NCBI RefSeq assembly: GCF_040529065.1
Contig: NZ_CP132343.1
Span: forward strand, 3,472,001-3,536,000
Direction: 5' to 3'
Source of the DNA: Xanthomonas sacchari
Lineage (GTDB): Bacteria; Pseudomonadota; Gammaproteobacteria; Xanthomonadales; Xanthomonadaceae
DNA: 64,000 nucleotides
A model generated the notes under the pieces. The model was given only the letters and a program-made list of their open reading frames with translations. It made no database searches and was not told the DNA's origin. The translations under genes and the position numbers were made by a program. Shown here piece after piece: positions 27,098 through 35,095 of this stretch (positions within the stretch are counted from its first letter, which is position 1; every line of letters begins with the position of its first letter).

Positions 27098-28549
27098 TCA
27101 GCGCGGCGTGGCCGGCCGCGCCGCCGGCGGTGCCTTCTGCGGCAACTGCGCCTGGAAGTAGTCGTTGATCACCACGTGGCTGATGTTGACGTTCAGCCCC
27201 GGCAACGACTGCGCGCGCGGATCGGGCGAGATCACCTGGGTGGTGTTGTGGCAGGCGAAGCAGTTGTTCTGCGTACTCTGCACCTGGGTGAAGGTCTCGA
27301 TGGTGGAGTTGGACAGCTTGATCGAGCCGGTGAGCAGCGGCGGCGCACCTGCGGGTGTCGGCGTGGGAATGCATTCCAGGGCCGAACCCGGTTGGAACGT
27401 GCAGTTGGGCGCCAAGGCATCCTCGGCGACGAACCAGATCGCGCCGACCTCGAAGTAGTTCTTCCACACGTCGTTCAACTGGCCCTGCACCGACGCGTTG
27501 ATCGACTGGATGTTGGCGATGTTGCAGTCCTGACCGCTCGGGCACGGCTTCTGCCCGCCAAACGGCACCATGCGGCACACCTGCGTGACCGGGCTCAGGG
27601 TCTGCGTCTGCGCGTTCAAGGTCAGCGCACCGGCACCGGCCGCGTTGACGTTGCATTGCTTCATCGGCGTGCCTGCCTGGTAGAACGTCCAGTCCTTTGC
27701 GGAAACGACGTCGTTGGGCAGCATTTCCTCCGCCGGCTTCGGCAGGTCCGGCGCGTTGTCCTGGTGCTCGAACGTGGCCCAGATCATCTCCGGATGGCCG
27801 TTGACCGTACCGCCGATGTGGAAGCCGACCAGCGCCACGGTCTGGGTCTCGGTATCGCTGGTGGCGACGATCTTGCCCTTGCGCATGCCCAGCTTGGCGA
27901 TCGTGGCCTGTCGGGTATAGAACGTGGACACGTCCTCGCCCGGCTGCACCACCTTCCATGCCGCCTTCAGGGTCATGCTGCCGACCGGGAAGGGCGTCTT
28001 CGGATCGAAGGCACGCAACGCCTTGGGATCCTGCAGGTGATTGCTGGCCATGAACTGGCCGAACACGTCGTTGGAATGGATCGAGTAATAGACCGCGCGC
28101 CCATGCCGGTCCACCAGCACGCCATCCGGGCCTGCCTGATCGATCAGCTCCACCGTGCGCGCCTGCTGCGAGCGACCGATCAGCGGATCGAGCACGCCGT
28201 TGGCGACGCCGCCGATGCCGTCGCTGGGCATGGTCAGGAAACGCGGCTGCCCGCCCACGTCCTGGGTCAACCACAGGAAAGCGTTCCACGACCACTGATG
28301 GAAGGCGCAGTTGCTGCTGGACTGGAAGCCCGCCGAATCCGGTGCCGGCGTCTGCGCATGTGGAAACCATGATGGCGCTGGCGCCGCCGGTGGCGCGCAC
28401 GCCGCTGCGCTCGGCGCCGGCCCTGGCGCGGGCCCCGGCGTGGGCGTACCGACACCGCTGCCGGGCTTCGGCCCGGACCCCGGATTCACGGCAGAACATG
28501 CCGCGACCACCACACAGACCAATGCCGCGAATCCCATCGCACGTTTCAT
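27098..28549 (-). CDS. c-type heme lipoprotein upstream of the quinoprotein
   Basis: A 483-residue protein with a lipoprotein signal (lipobox VAAC, Cys18), then a Pro/Gly/Ala-rich linker to about residue 65. A single heme attachment site CFACH is at 430-434, only about 50 residues from the end. No Met follows it; His in NISHVVIND is a candidate second ligand. The large middle part, with FHQWSWNAFLWLTQ near the start, matches no cytochrome fold I know. ATG 28549 has a GAGGA site and gives the clean signal. The quinoprotein gene follows after 37 bases, so it is probably in the same mRNA, and may be the electron acceptor or membrane partner. Confidence 0.8.
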   Translation of the reverse strand: MKRAMGFAALVCVVVAACSAVNPGSGPKPGSGVGTPTPGPAPGPAPSAAACAPPAAPAPSWFPHAQTPAPDSAGFQSSSNCAFHQWSWNAFLWLTQDVGGQPRFLTMPSDGIGGVANGVLDPLIGRSQQARTVELIDQAGPDGVLVDRHGRAVYYSIHSNDVFGQFMASNHLQDPKALRAFDPKTPFPVGSMTLKAAWKVVQPGEDVSTFYTRQATIAKLGMRKGKIVATSDTETQTVALVGFHIGGTVNGHPEMIWATFEHQDNAPDLPKPAEEMLPNDVVSAKDWTFYQAGTPMKQCNVNAAGAGALTLNAQTQTLSPVTQVCRMVPFGGQKPCPSGQDCNIANIQSINASVQGQLNDVWKNYFEVGAIWFVAEDALAPNCTFQPGSALECIPTPTPAGAPPLLTGSIKLSNSTIETFTQVQSTQNNCFACHNTTQVISPDPRAQSLPGLNVNISHVVINDYFQAQLPQKAPPAARPATPR

Positions 28550-28990
28550 CGCACTGTCCTCGTTCCGTGGAAAAGCTGTAGGCGCCGGCATCCGCCGCAG
28601 TGCACCGGACAGGCGGCACCGCGCCGCCGCGCAGGCGCGGCGTCGAACATCGTGGTCATGTCGTGCAGGTGGATCGCGCTCCCCGCGATCGCATGCGCCG
28701 TCTGTGCGCACTCACCCTTTCTTCGACATCAGCATGCGCTGCGTCACACTTGGACAGCAAGACAATTCCGTAGACACCGCGGAGATTCCGTAGACAGTTG
28801 CCGTGCTGCGCGGCGACTGTCGCGCGCAGCAAGGCGCGACGGTGCGTCGTTGGCCTGCAGCCAGTGCATGCAGGTCATGCGTAACCAGATGCGGTGCGTG
28901 CAGATCGCGAGACGTTCGCGCCTCCGTGAGGAACACCTGCGTGCGGCGATGCGCACGTCGCCGATCGCGCGACGGCGACCGGCCGTGGAC
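28550..28990. other. Intergenic stretch upstream of the quinoprotein operon
   Basis: About 440 bases without a convincing gene between the heme lipoprotein and the 3' end of the YitT-family gene. It should contain the operon's promoter. The only striking element is the direct repeat at 28765-28796. Confidence 0.5.
28765..28796. repeat. Two direct copies of ATTCCGTAGACA, 20 bases apart
   Basis: ATTCCGTAGACA at 28765-28776 and 28785-28796, about 220-250 bases upstream of the heme lipoprotein gene. The 20-base period would place them on one face of DNA. Possible tandem operator; its reverse, TGTCTAC, also occurs at 36965 upstream of the secreted-protein gene. Confidence 0.4.
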
Positions 28991-29713
28991 TCACACGCCC
29001 ATGTAGCGCCCGGCGCGATGGTTGAACATCAGCACCAGGCTCAGCACCACCGCGCCGATCGCCGAGTACAGCACCTGTTGCGGCGCCAGCAGCCAGAACG
29101 CCACCGCCATCAGCGCCGCGTCGAAGCTCATCTGCACCTTGCCCGCGCTCCAGCCGCGGCTGCGCTGCAGGTAGACCGCAAGGATGCCGACGCCGCCCAG
29201 GCTGGCGCGGTGGCGGATGAAGAACAGGATGCCGAGCCCGACCAGCGCGCCGCCGACCAGCGCCGAGAACAGCGGCGTCATCCTCGCCCACTGCGCCCAG
29301 CGCGGCAGCAGATCGGTCAGCAGGCCGCAGGCGGCGACCGCGACGAAGGTCTTGAGGGTGAATTCCCAGCCCATGCGCCGCACCGCCAGCCAATAGAACG
29401 GCAGGTTGACCAGCACGAACATCAGGCCGAAGTTCCAGCCCAGCGCGTAGTGCAGCAGGAAGGCCACGCCGGCCATGCCGCCGATCATCAGGCCGCCATG
29501 GGCGAACACCGCCAGCCCCAGCGAGGCCACCAGGGTCGCCAGCACCATCCCCTGCACGTCCTCAGCCACGCTGTGGCGCAGCGCGCGCGCATCCTGCACG
29601 GTGCCGGCCGAATCCGGCGGCGGCGTCAGCGGTCCAGCGGTGACGACGGTGCCGTCGTCGGGCAATGGGTCCAAGTCCAAGTCCGGACGCAGATCGGAAT
29701 CGGGAAGGCTCAC
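28991..29713 (-). CDS. YitT-family membrane protein
   Basis: A 240-residue protein with five to six membrane segments after a 55-residue Asp/Pro-rich cytoplasmic tail. The membrane part matches the YitT/DUF161 group: LAVFAHGGLMIGGMAGVAFLLHY in the first segments and IRHRASLGGVGILAVYLQ later. It lacks the C-terminal DUF2179 domain of the longer Bacillus YitT proteins. It starts with GTG at 29713. The function of the family is not established. It is read toward the quinoprotein operon but about 440 bases away. Confidence 0.8.
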   Translation of the reverse strand: MSLPDSDLRPDLDLDPLPDDGTVVTAGPLTPPPDSAGTVQDARALRHSVAEDVQGMVLATLVASLGLAVFAHGGLMIGGMAGVAFLLHYALGWNFGLMFVLVNLPFYWLAVRRMGWEFTLKTFVAVAACGLLTDLLPRWAQWARMTPLFSALVGGALVGLGILFFIRHRASLGGVGILAVYLQRSRGWSAGKVQMSFDAALMAVAFWLLAPQQVLYSAIGAVVLSLVLMFNHRAGRYMGV

Positions 29714-29848
29714 GGGAGGGGCACAGCGTGGGGGGCGGTATTAGACACCAGCCAGGCAGTGGTTGCACATGAAACTTTGATGGCGACCTGCACGACTGCA
29801 GAGGAATGGACGAACGCGCAGCCAGCCCTCGCCGGGCCCACTGCCGTC

Positions 29849-30457
29849 CTAGCGAGCCGGCAAGTCGACCTCGATGTGATGCGGCGACCCCACGATCGCC
29901 ATCACCATTCCCACCACCACCAGCAGCGCCACCGGCCCGGCGATGGCCAGCCACGTCCACGTCCAGGCAGTGAAGCGTTCGGCGGCGCTGCGCGGCAGGC
30001 CGCGCGCCTGCTTGAACCGCGCCAGGCGCTGGTTGACCAGCAGGAGCGGCGTCCACGTCAGCAGCGTCAACAGCGACAGCGCCGACGGCCACGCGCCCAG
30101 CAGGCTCAGGCAGACATAGGCCAACGCTGGCCCGAGCCAGCCGACCAGCACGCCGCGCTGCGCGCCGATGGTGCGTTCAAGCCCGCGAAAGCAGGCGAAC
30201 ACCCAGATCAACGAGAACACCGAACGCCACACCGGCGAGATGCGCCGGCGCCCGGACAGCAGGCGCAAGGCGCGCCAGTTGCGGTAGAACCAGTACAGCG
30301 CATACCAGCCGAAGCTGGTCGCGCACAGCAACGCCAGCTTGGCCGTCGAAGGCGCGAACAGCATGGACAGAGGGTCGGCGGTCGCCGCAGCGCTCTCGGT
30401 GTCGGGCAGCGTGGCGACGGGAGCGGCGTAGGGGTTGTCTGTTTGCATGGATGACAT
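29849..30457 (-). CDS. Hypothetical inner-membrane protein
   Basis: A 202-residue protein with about four predicted membrane segments: residues 38-55 (LALLCATSFGWYALYWFY), a weak pair around 80-120, 122-142 and 170-192. The N-terminus has NPYAAP, a short motif common at the start of small membrane proteins of this sort. Basic loops follow the first helix. I do not recognise a functional family. The start may be the Met at 30457 or the one three codons later (MQTDNPY). It is followed upstream by the 139-bp tandem repeat. Confidence 0.7.
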   Translation of the reverse strand: MSSMQTDNPYAAPVATLPDTESAAATADPLSMLFAPSTAKLALLCATSFGWYALYWFYRNWRALRLLSGRRRISPVWRSVFSLIWVFACFRGLERTIGAQRGVLVGWLGPALAYVCLSLLGAWPSALSLLTLLTWTPLLLVNQRLARFKQARGLPRSAAERFTAWTWTWLAIAGPVALLVVVGMVMAIVGSPHHIEVDLPAR

Positions 30458-30470
30458 TCTGGCTCACCGT

Positions 30471-30937
30471 ACCCTCATCCGCCCCTTCGGGGCACCTTCT
30501 CCCGAGGGGAGAAGGAACGGCAAAGCCCCTCTCCCCTCGGGAGAGGGGTTGGGGTGAGGGTACGGCGCGAAGCGTCTCGCAGCGCCAGGACGCACGAGGC
30601 TTCGCCCGCACCCTCATCCGCCCCTTCGGGGCACCTTCTCCCGGCGGGAGAAGGAACGGCTAAAGCCCCTCTCCCCTCGGGAGAGGGGTTGGGGTGAGGG
30701 TAAGGCGCGAAGCGTCTCGCAGCGCCAGGACGCACGAGGCTCCGCCCGTACCCTCATCGGCCCCTTTGGGGCACCTTCTCCCGAGGGGAGAAGGAACGGC
30801 TAAAGCCCCTCTCCCCTCGGGAGAAGGGTTGGGGTGAGGGTACGGCGCGAAGCGTCCCGCCGAACCAAGACCACGAGGCTCCGCCCCACCCCTCATCCGC
30901 CCTGCCGGGGCACCTTCTCCAGACGGGACAAGCGGAA
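30471..30937. repeat. Tandem array of a ~139-bp unit, three copies plus a partial
   Basis: Units begin at 30471, 30610, 30750 and 30888 with ACCCTCATCCGCCCC; the fourth stops after about 50 bases. Each unit contains two hairpin halves (CTTCTCCCGAGGGGAGAAG and CCCTCTCCCGAGGGGAGAG type) and a link with GCGCGAAGCGTCTCGCAG. Copies are nearly identical; the third and fourth have more changes. It lies between a membrane protein gene and the end of the GGDEF gene. Confidence 0.92.
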
Positions 30938-30940
30938 CCG

Positions 30941-32440
30941 TCAGCGCACCGCCACGGCGCGGCGCTGCCGCTTGTCCGCGTACATCTCCGCATCCGCGCG
31001 GGCGAGCAGTTCCTCCAGCGCTTCCGCATCCAGATCCCGCAGGCTGCACAGCGCCAGGCCGAAGCTGGCCGACAGGGCGGTGGCGAAGCCGTCGTCGTCG
31101 CCGGGTTTGGCCAGCGCCCCACGCAACGCGTCGATCAGCGCGTCCGCCCGCTCCGGCGTGGTCAGCGGCAGGTACAGCGCGAATTCGTCGCCCCCGCGGC
31201 GCCCCAGCAACTGGCCCGGCCGCAGGCAGCGCCGGCAGCGTTTGACGAAGGCGCGCAGGGCGGCATCGCCGGCGGCATGTCCGAACTGGTCGTTGATCGC
31301 CTTGAGGTTGTCCATGTCGGCGACGATCACCGCCAGCGGACGCGGGTCCTGCGCGGCCACTTGCAGATCGTTGAGTACCTGCTCCAGGAATCCGGTCCGC
31401 GACAGCGCCCCGGTCACCGGATCGCGTACCAGCGCATGGCGCAGCCGCGTGTTGTCGGCGTAGAGCCCCGGGACCGCGAGTCCGAAGTAGCTGTTCGCCG
31501 CCAGGCTGATCATGGCGAACTGCAGCGCCAGCGCCTGCGCCTCAAGCCGCAGCAAGGGCGTGGCCAGGGCGATCAGCAGGCTGAAGGCGGCGATCGCCAC
31601 CAGCGCCTGCAGCATCCCGTGGGTATGCACGATCCACAACTGGATCACCACCACCACGAACAGCGCGAACACCACCGCCGGCTGCCGCGGCAACGCGGCG
31701 GCCAACCCCATCACCGCCAGGGTGACGCCGAGCAGCAGCGCCAGCTTGACCAGATAGCCCGACACGCTGCCGGTGGGCGCGATCATCCCCGAGAAGCGCG
31801 GGATGCCCGGCTGCGGCACGATCCGCAGCGCCTCGGCCAGGCGCAGCACCGCGACGATCGCCAGCGGGCCGAGCGCCAGCAGGCCGGCGTAGTCGCCGAT
31901 CGCCCATGGGATCGACTGGGCAAGCAGGGTCGGCAGATCGATGGCGCCGGTGACGGCCAGCCCGGCCCCGCCCAGGCAGGCGGACAGCAGCGCGGCCACG
32001 CCGCCACCCAGGATGAAGGAGGTGACCACGCGCGGCAGGCTGGTCGAGGACACGCCACGGCCGACCCGGCGCAGCAGCCAGGCCAGCCCACCCCAGATGC
32101 AGAACTGTTGCGCGGTGAACAGCAGCGCATAGGCCAGCACCGCACGGTCGGGGACGGCCGCGTGGTCGCTCGCACGATAGAAACTGAGCAGCGTAGCCAG
32201 CACGCAGGCCGTGGCGATCGCCGGCGCGCCGCGCCAGCCCAACACCATGAACGTGGCCAGCGTCACCGCGACCGGCGGGAACCACAGGCTGGTGTGCGGC
32301 TGATAACCCAGCACCCGCGCCAGGTCGAAGACCGCCAGCCACGCCACCACCAGCACCGCCGACAGCAGCACCAGCGCGCCAGGGCGGCGCGGCGCCGCGG
32401 CGCGCGTGCGAAACGGCGCCTCGGCGTCCCTGCCTGTCAT
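30941..32440 (-). CDS. MASE1-type membrane diguanylate cyclase (GGDEF)
   Basis: A 499-residue protein expected to make cyclic di-GMP from GTP. Residues about 20-305 hold eight or more membrane segments in MASE1 style (HTSLWFPPVAVTLATFM, IPWAIGDYAGLLALGPLAI). The GGDEF domain runs from about 335, with DPVTGALSRTGFL, the metal-site DMDNLKAINDQFGH and the active-site GGDEF at 416-420, all intact. No RxxD inhibitory site precedes the motif. The start ATG overlaps the propeller gene's stop by four bases (ATGA), which implies coupled translation. Confidence 0.9.
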   Translation of the reverse strand: MTGRDAEAPFRTRAAAPRRPGALVLLSAVLVVAWLAVFDLARVLGYQPHTSLWFPPVAVTLATFMVLGWRGAPAIATACVLATLLSFYRASDHAAVPDRAVLAYALLFTAQQFCIWGGLAWLLRRVGRGVSSTSLPRVVTSFILGGGVAALLSACLGGAGLAVTGAIDLPTLLAQSIPWAIGDYAGLLALGPLAIVAVLRLAEALRIVPQPGIPRFSGMIAPTGSVSGYLVKLALLLGVTLAVMGLAAALPRQPAVVFALFVVVVIQLWIVHTHGMLQALVAIAAFSLLIALATPLLRLEAQALALQFAMISLAANSYFGLAVPGLYADNTRLRHALVRDPVTGALSRTGFLEQVLNDLQVAAQDPRPLAVIVADMDNLKAINDQFGHAAGDAALRAFVKRCRRCLRPGQLLGRRGGDEFALYLPLTTPERADALIDALRGALAKPGDDDGFATALSASFGLALCSLRDLDAEALEELLARADAEMYADKRQRRAVAVR

Positions 32441-33717
32441 CCATCCGACTCCGCGCGGCCACGGCCGATGGCCGAACCGGGGCCAACGAAGGCGGTGACC
32501 GTGCTGTCGTCGCTGCCGCCCACCACCACCGTGGCACCGCTGTTCAGACGGATCGGCCAGCTCATGTCGTCCGTGCCATAGGACCATTGCTGGGTGCCGT
32601 CGCCCGCGTTCCAGAGCGTGAACGCGCCGGGCGTGCCGTCGGGATGGCCATCGGCCAGCCCCAGCCACTGTCCGTCCGGGTCGAACGCCAGGTCGTTGGG
32701 CGAGTGCGCGCTGTGCGCGGTCCACTGCAGCGTCGCGGCGGTGCCGGCATCGGCGTACACGGCGACGATGCCACCGCCGCTGAGATTGCCGGCGATCGCG
32801 ACCTTGTCGCCGGCACGATCGCAGGCCACCCCGTAGATGGTCGTGGCGCCTTCGGGCACCGTCTGGGTCCAGGCCGGCCCAGGGGTTTTCTGGAACGCCG
32901 CCACGTCGAACGCGTACAGCGTGCCGTCGCTGGCACCGGCGTAGGCCCGGCGCCCATCGCTCGACAGCGCCGCGGCATGCACGCGGGCCTGCTTGGGCAA
33001 CTGCCAGCGCGTCAGCGTCCCCGGTTGTCCCGCGGCGATCGGGAACAGGATGATCTCGCCCTGCGCGCTGGCCACCAGCCCGATCGTGCCATCGGCGGCG
33101 ATGCCGGTGGCGATGACGCTGTCGGCGCTGTCGCCGGTGCCCCCGGCGGTCAGCGCGATGCACGCGGGCGTGGCGGAGAACACCGCATCGCCCTCGCGGT
33201 AGAACAGATAGCCCTGCTCGGCGCCGGCCAGCAAGGTCCGCCCGCCCGCGTCCAGCGCCACCATGTTGCCGCGGACGGGGAGCGCAAAGGACAGCAGCTC
33301 GTCGCCGCCGGGAACCGCCCAGGCACCGACGAAGCCCGCATACGGCGACTGGCTCTTCCAGCCGCAGCTGGCCATGGTGCCGCCGTCCGCCGCCACGTCG
33401 ACCCAGTACACGCCCTGCCAGCCGTCGAACTCCTTCGTCAGCAGACGGTTGCCGGCGCGGTCCCAGGCATAGGTGCCGAAGCAGCCCTGCTGGTTGCCGC
33501 CCACGTCGCTGCGCGTGGCCGCAGGCGCGATGCGCTCGAAGATCTTGCGCTGCTCGACCGGCACCGCCTCCAGCCCGGGAATCTGCGACACGCTGCCGTA
33601 CTGGTGGAAAAAGGTGCCGGCGACGATGACATTGCCATCGTCGGACACCGCCACCGAGTTGATGTAGTAGCCGGCATGCGGCTGGGTCGACCAGAGCAGT
33701 TCAGGCACGTCGTTCAT
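32437..33717 (-). CDS. Beta-propeller (WD40/PQQ-like repeat) protein
   Basis: A 426-residue protein made almost wholly of propeller-like repeats, each ending with a strand such as NVIVAGTFF, GTMASCGWKS, RRAYAGASDGTLYAFDV, KVAIAGNLSGGGIVAVY and QWLGLADGHPDG. No signal peptide or membrane helix was seen, so it is probably cytoplasmic. I do not recognise a more exact family. Start 33717 has AAGGGAG upstream; the frame is open further, to 33786. It overlaps the GGDEF gene by ATGA, so it may be the sensor or scaffold for the cyclase, but this is inference. pilU ends 120 bases upstream in the same direction. Confidence 0.78.
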   Translation of the reverse strand: MNDVPELLWSTQPHAGYYINSVAVSDDGNVIVAGTFFHQYGSVSQIPGLEAVPVEQRKIFERIAPAATRSDVGGNQQGCFGTYAWDRAGNRLLTKEFDGWQGVYWVDVAADGGTMASCGWKSQSPYAGFVGAWAVPGGDELLSFALPVRGNMVALDAGGRTLLAGAEQGYLFYREGDAVFSATPACIALTAGGTGDSADSVIATGIAADGTIGLVASAQGEIILFPIAAGQPGTLTRWQLPKQARVHAAALSSDGRRAYAGASDGTLYAFDVAAFQKTPGPAWTQTVPEGATTIYGVACDRAGDKVAIAGNLSGGGIVAVYADAGTAATLQWTAHSAHSPNDLAFDPDGQWLGLADGHPDGTPGAFTLWNAGDGTQQWSYGTDDMSWPIRLNSGATVVVGGSDDSTVTAFVGPGSAIGRGRAESDG

Positions 33718-33837
33718 CGCGGCTTTCTCCCTTCGGCTGAAGCGTCCGTCCTCCATCGACGGAAAGCAGACGCTGGACTGAAACACGACACCCGTGACCG
33801 ACGCCGAGCGCCCGCTTGCGCGCGCCTGCCGGACGGC

Positions 33838-34968
33838 TCAGCGCACCTCGGCGATCTCGACCCCGTCCAGGCCCTGCGCCAGGGTGCGCGCGTCGCCGCC
33901 CTGGGCCAGCTTGATGCGCAGGCGCACCTCGTTCTGCGAATCGGCGTGGCGCAGCGCATCCTCGTAGCTGATCTCGCCGGCCTGGTACAGCTCGAACAGG
34001 CTCTGGTCGAAGGTCTTCATGCCCAGGTTGGTGGACTCCTTCATCACGTCCTTGAGCTTGTGGATCTCGCCCTCGCGGATGTAGTCCTGCACCAGCGGCG
34101 TGCCGAGCATGATCTCCATGGCCACGCGGCGGCCCTTGCCGTCCGGGGTCGGGATCAGCTGCTGCGCGACCACGCCGCGCAGGTTCAGCGACAGATCCAT
34201 CAGCAACTGGCTGCGGCGGTCTTCGGGGAAGAAGTTGATCACGCGGTCCATCGCCTGGTTGGCGTTGTTGGCGTGCAGGGTGCACAGCACCAGGTGGCCG
34301 GTCTCGGCGAAGGAGATGGCGTGGTCCATGCCCTCGCGGGTGCGCACCTCGCCGATCATGATCACGTCCGGCGCCTGGCGCAGGGTGTTCTTCAGCGCGT
34401 TCTCCCAGCTGTCGGTGTCGATGCCGACCTCGCGCTGGGTGATGATGCAGCCCTCGTGCTTGTGCACGAACTCGATCGGGTCCTCGATGGTGATGATGTG
34501 CCCGGTGGAGTTCTGGTTGCGGTAGCCGATCATCGCCGCCAGCGAGGTCGACTTGCCGGTGCCGGTGGCGCCGACGAAGATGATGATGCCGCGCTTGGTC
34601 ATCGCCAAAGTCTTGATGACCGGCGGCAGGTTCAGCTCGTCCACGCTGGGAATGCGCGTCTCGATCCGGCGCAGCACCATGCCGACCTGGTTGCGCTGGT
34701 AGAAGCAACTGACGCGGAAGCGCCCGACCCCGGCCACGCCGATGGCGAAGTTGCACTCGTGGGTCTTCTCGAACTCCTCGCGCTGCGCCGGCGTCATCAC
34801 GTTCAGCACCAGGTCGCGGCTCTGCTGCGGCGTCAGCGGCGTCTGCGTGATCGGCGTGATCTTGCCGTGCACCTTGATTGCCGGCGGCATGCCCGAGGTG
34901 ATGAACAGGTCCGACGCCTTCTGGTGCGCCATCAGTTTCAGGAAGGAGGTGAAGTCGATGGTGCTCAT
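33838..34968 (-). CDS. pilU: Type IV pilus retraction-associated ATPase PilU
   Basis: A 376-residue hexameric ATPase of the PilT group, cytoplasmic, at the pilus base. Walker A is GATGTGKST, followed by the Asp box (HIITIEDPIEFVHKH), Walker B (DVIMIGEVRTREGMD) and the His box (TGHLVLCTLHANNA). The longer C-terminus and the sequence FTSFLKLMAHQKASDLFIT identify PilU rather than PilT. ATG 34968 has AAGGAG close by; the upstream extension is spurious. It follows pilT in the same direction with repeat DNA between. Confidence 0.96.
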   Translation of the reverse strand: MSTIDFTSFLKLMAHQKASDLFITSGMPPAIKVHGKITPITQTPLTPQQSRDLVLNVMTPAQREEFEKTHECNFAIGVAGVGRFRVSCFYQRNQVGMVLRRIETRIPSVDELNLPPVIKTLAMTKRGIIIFVGATGTGKSTSLAAMIGYRNQNSTGHIITIEDPIEFVHKHEGCIITQREVGIDTDSWENALKNTLRQAPDVIMIGEVRTREGMDHAISFAETGHLVLCTLHANNANQAMDRVINFFPEDRRSQLLMDLSLNLRGVVAQQLIPTPDGKGRRVAMEIMLGTPLVQDYIREGEIHKLKDVMKESTNLGMKTFDQSLFELYQAGEISYEDALRHADSQNEVRLRIKLAQGGDARTLAQGLDGVEIAEVR

Positions 34969-34987
34969 GGTCGGCTCCTTCGGAGCT

Positions 34988-35092
34988 GAGAATCGGGAAT
35001 GGAGAATCGGGAATCGCAACAGCGGGCATCCGGAAGCGGGAAGGATGGGGCCGTTGCTCTTCCCATTCCCGATTCCCTATTCCCGATTCCCG
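34988..35092. repeat. Inverted GGGAAT/ATTCCC repeat between pilT and pilU
   Basis: Left arm at 34988-35016 with tandem GAATCGGGAATGGAGAATCGGGAA-like copies; right arm at 35060-35092 with TTCCCGATTCCCTATTCCC-like copies. Together they could form a long imperfect hairpin in the pilT-pilU mRNA. Similar words occur near 910 and 58675. Confidence 0.75.
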
Positions 35093-35095
35093 GCC

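Noticed and set aside
30471-30937. Possible CRISPR array
   Set aside because: The 139-bp units are nearly identical over their full length, with no short repeat/unique spacer alternation and no cas genes.
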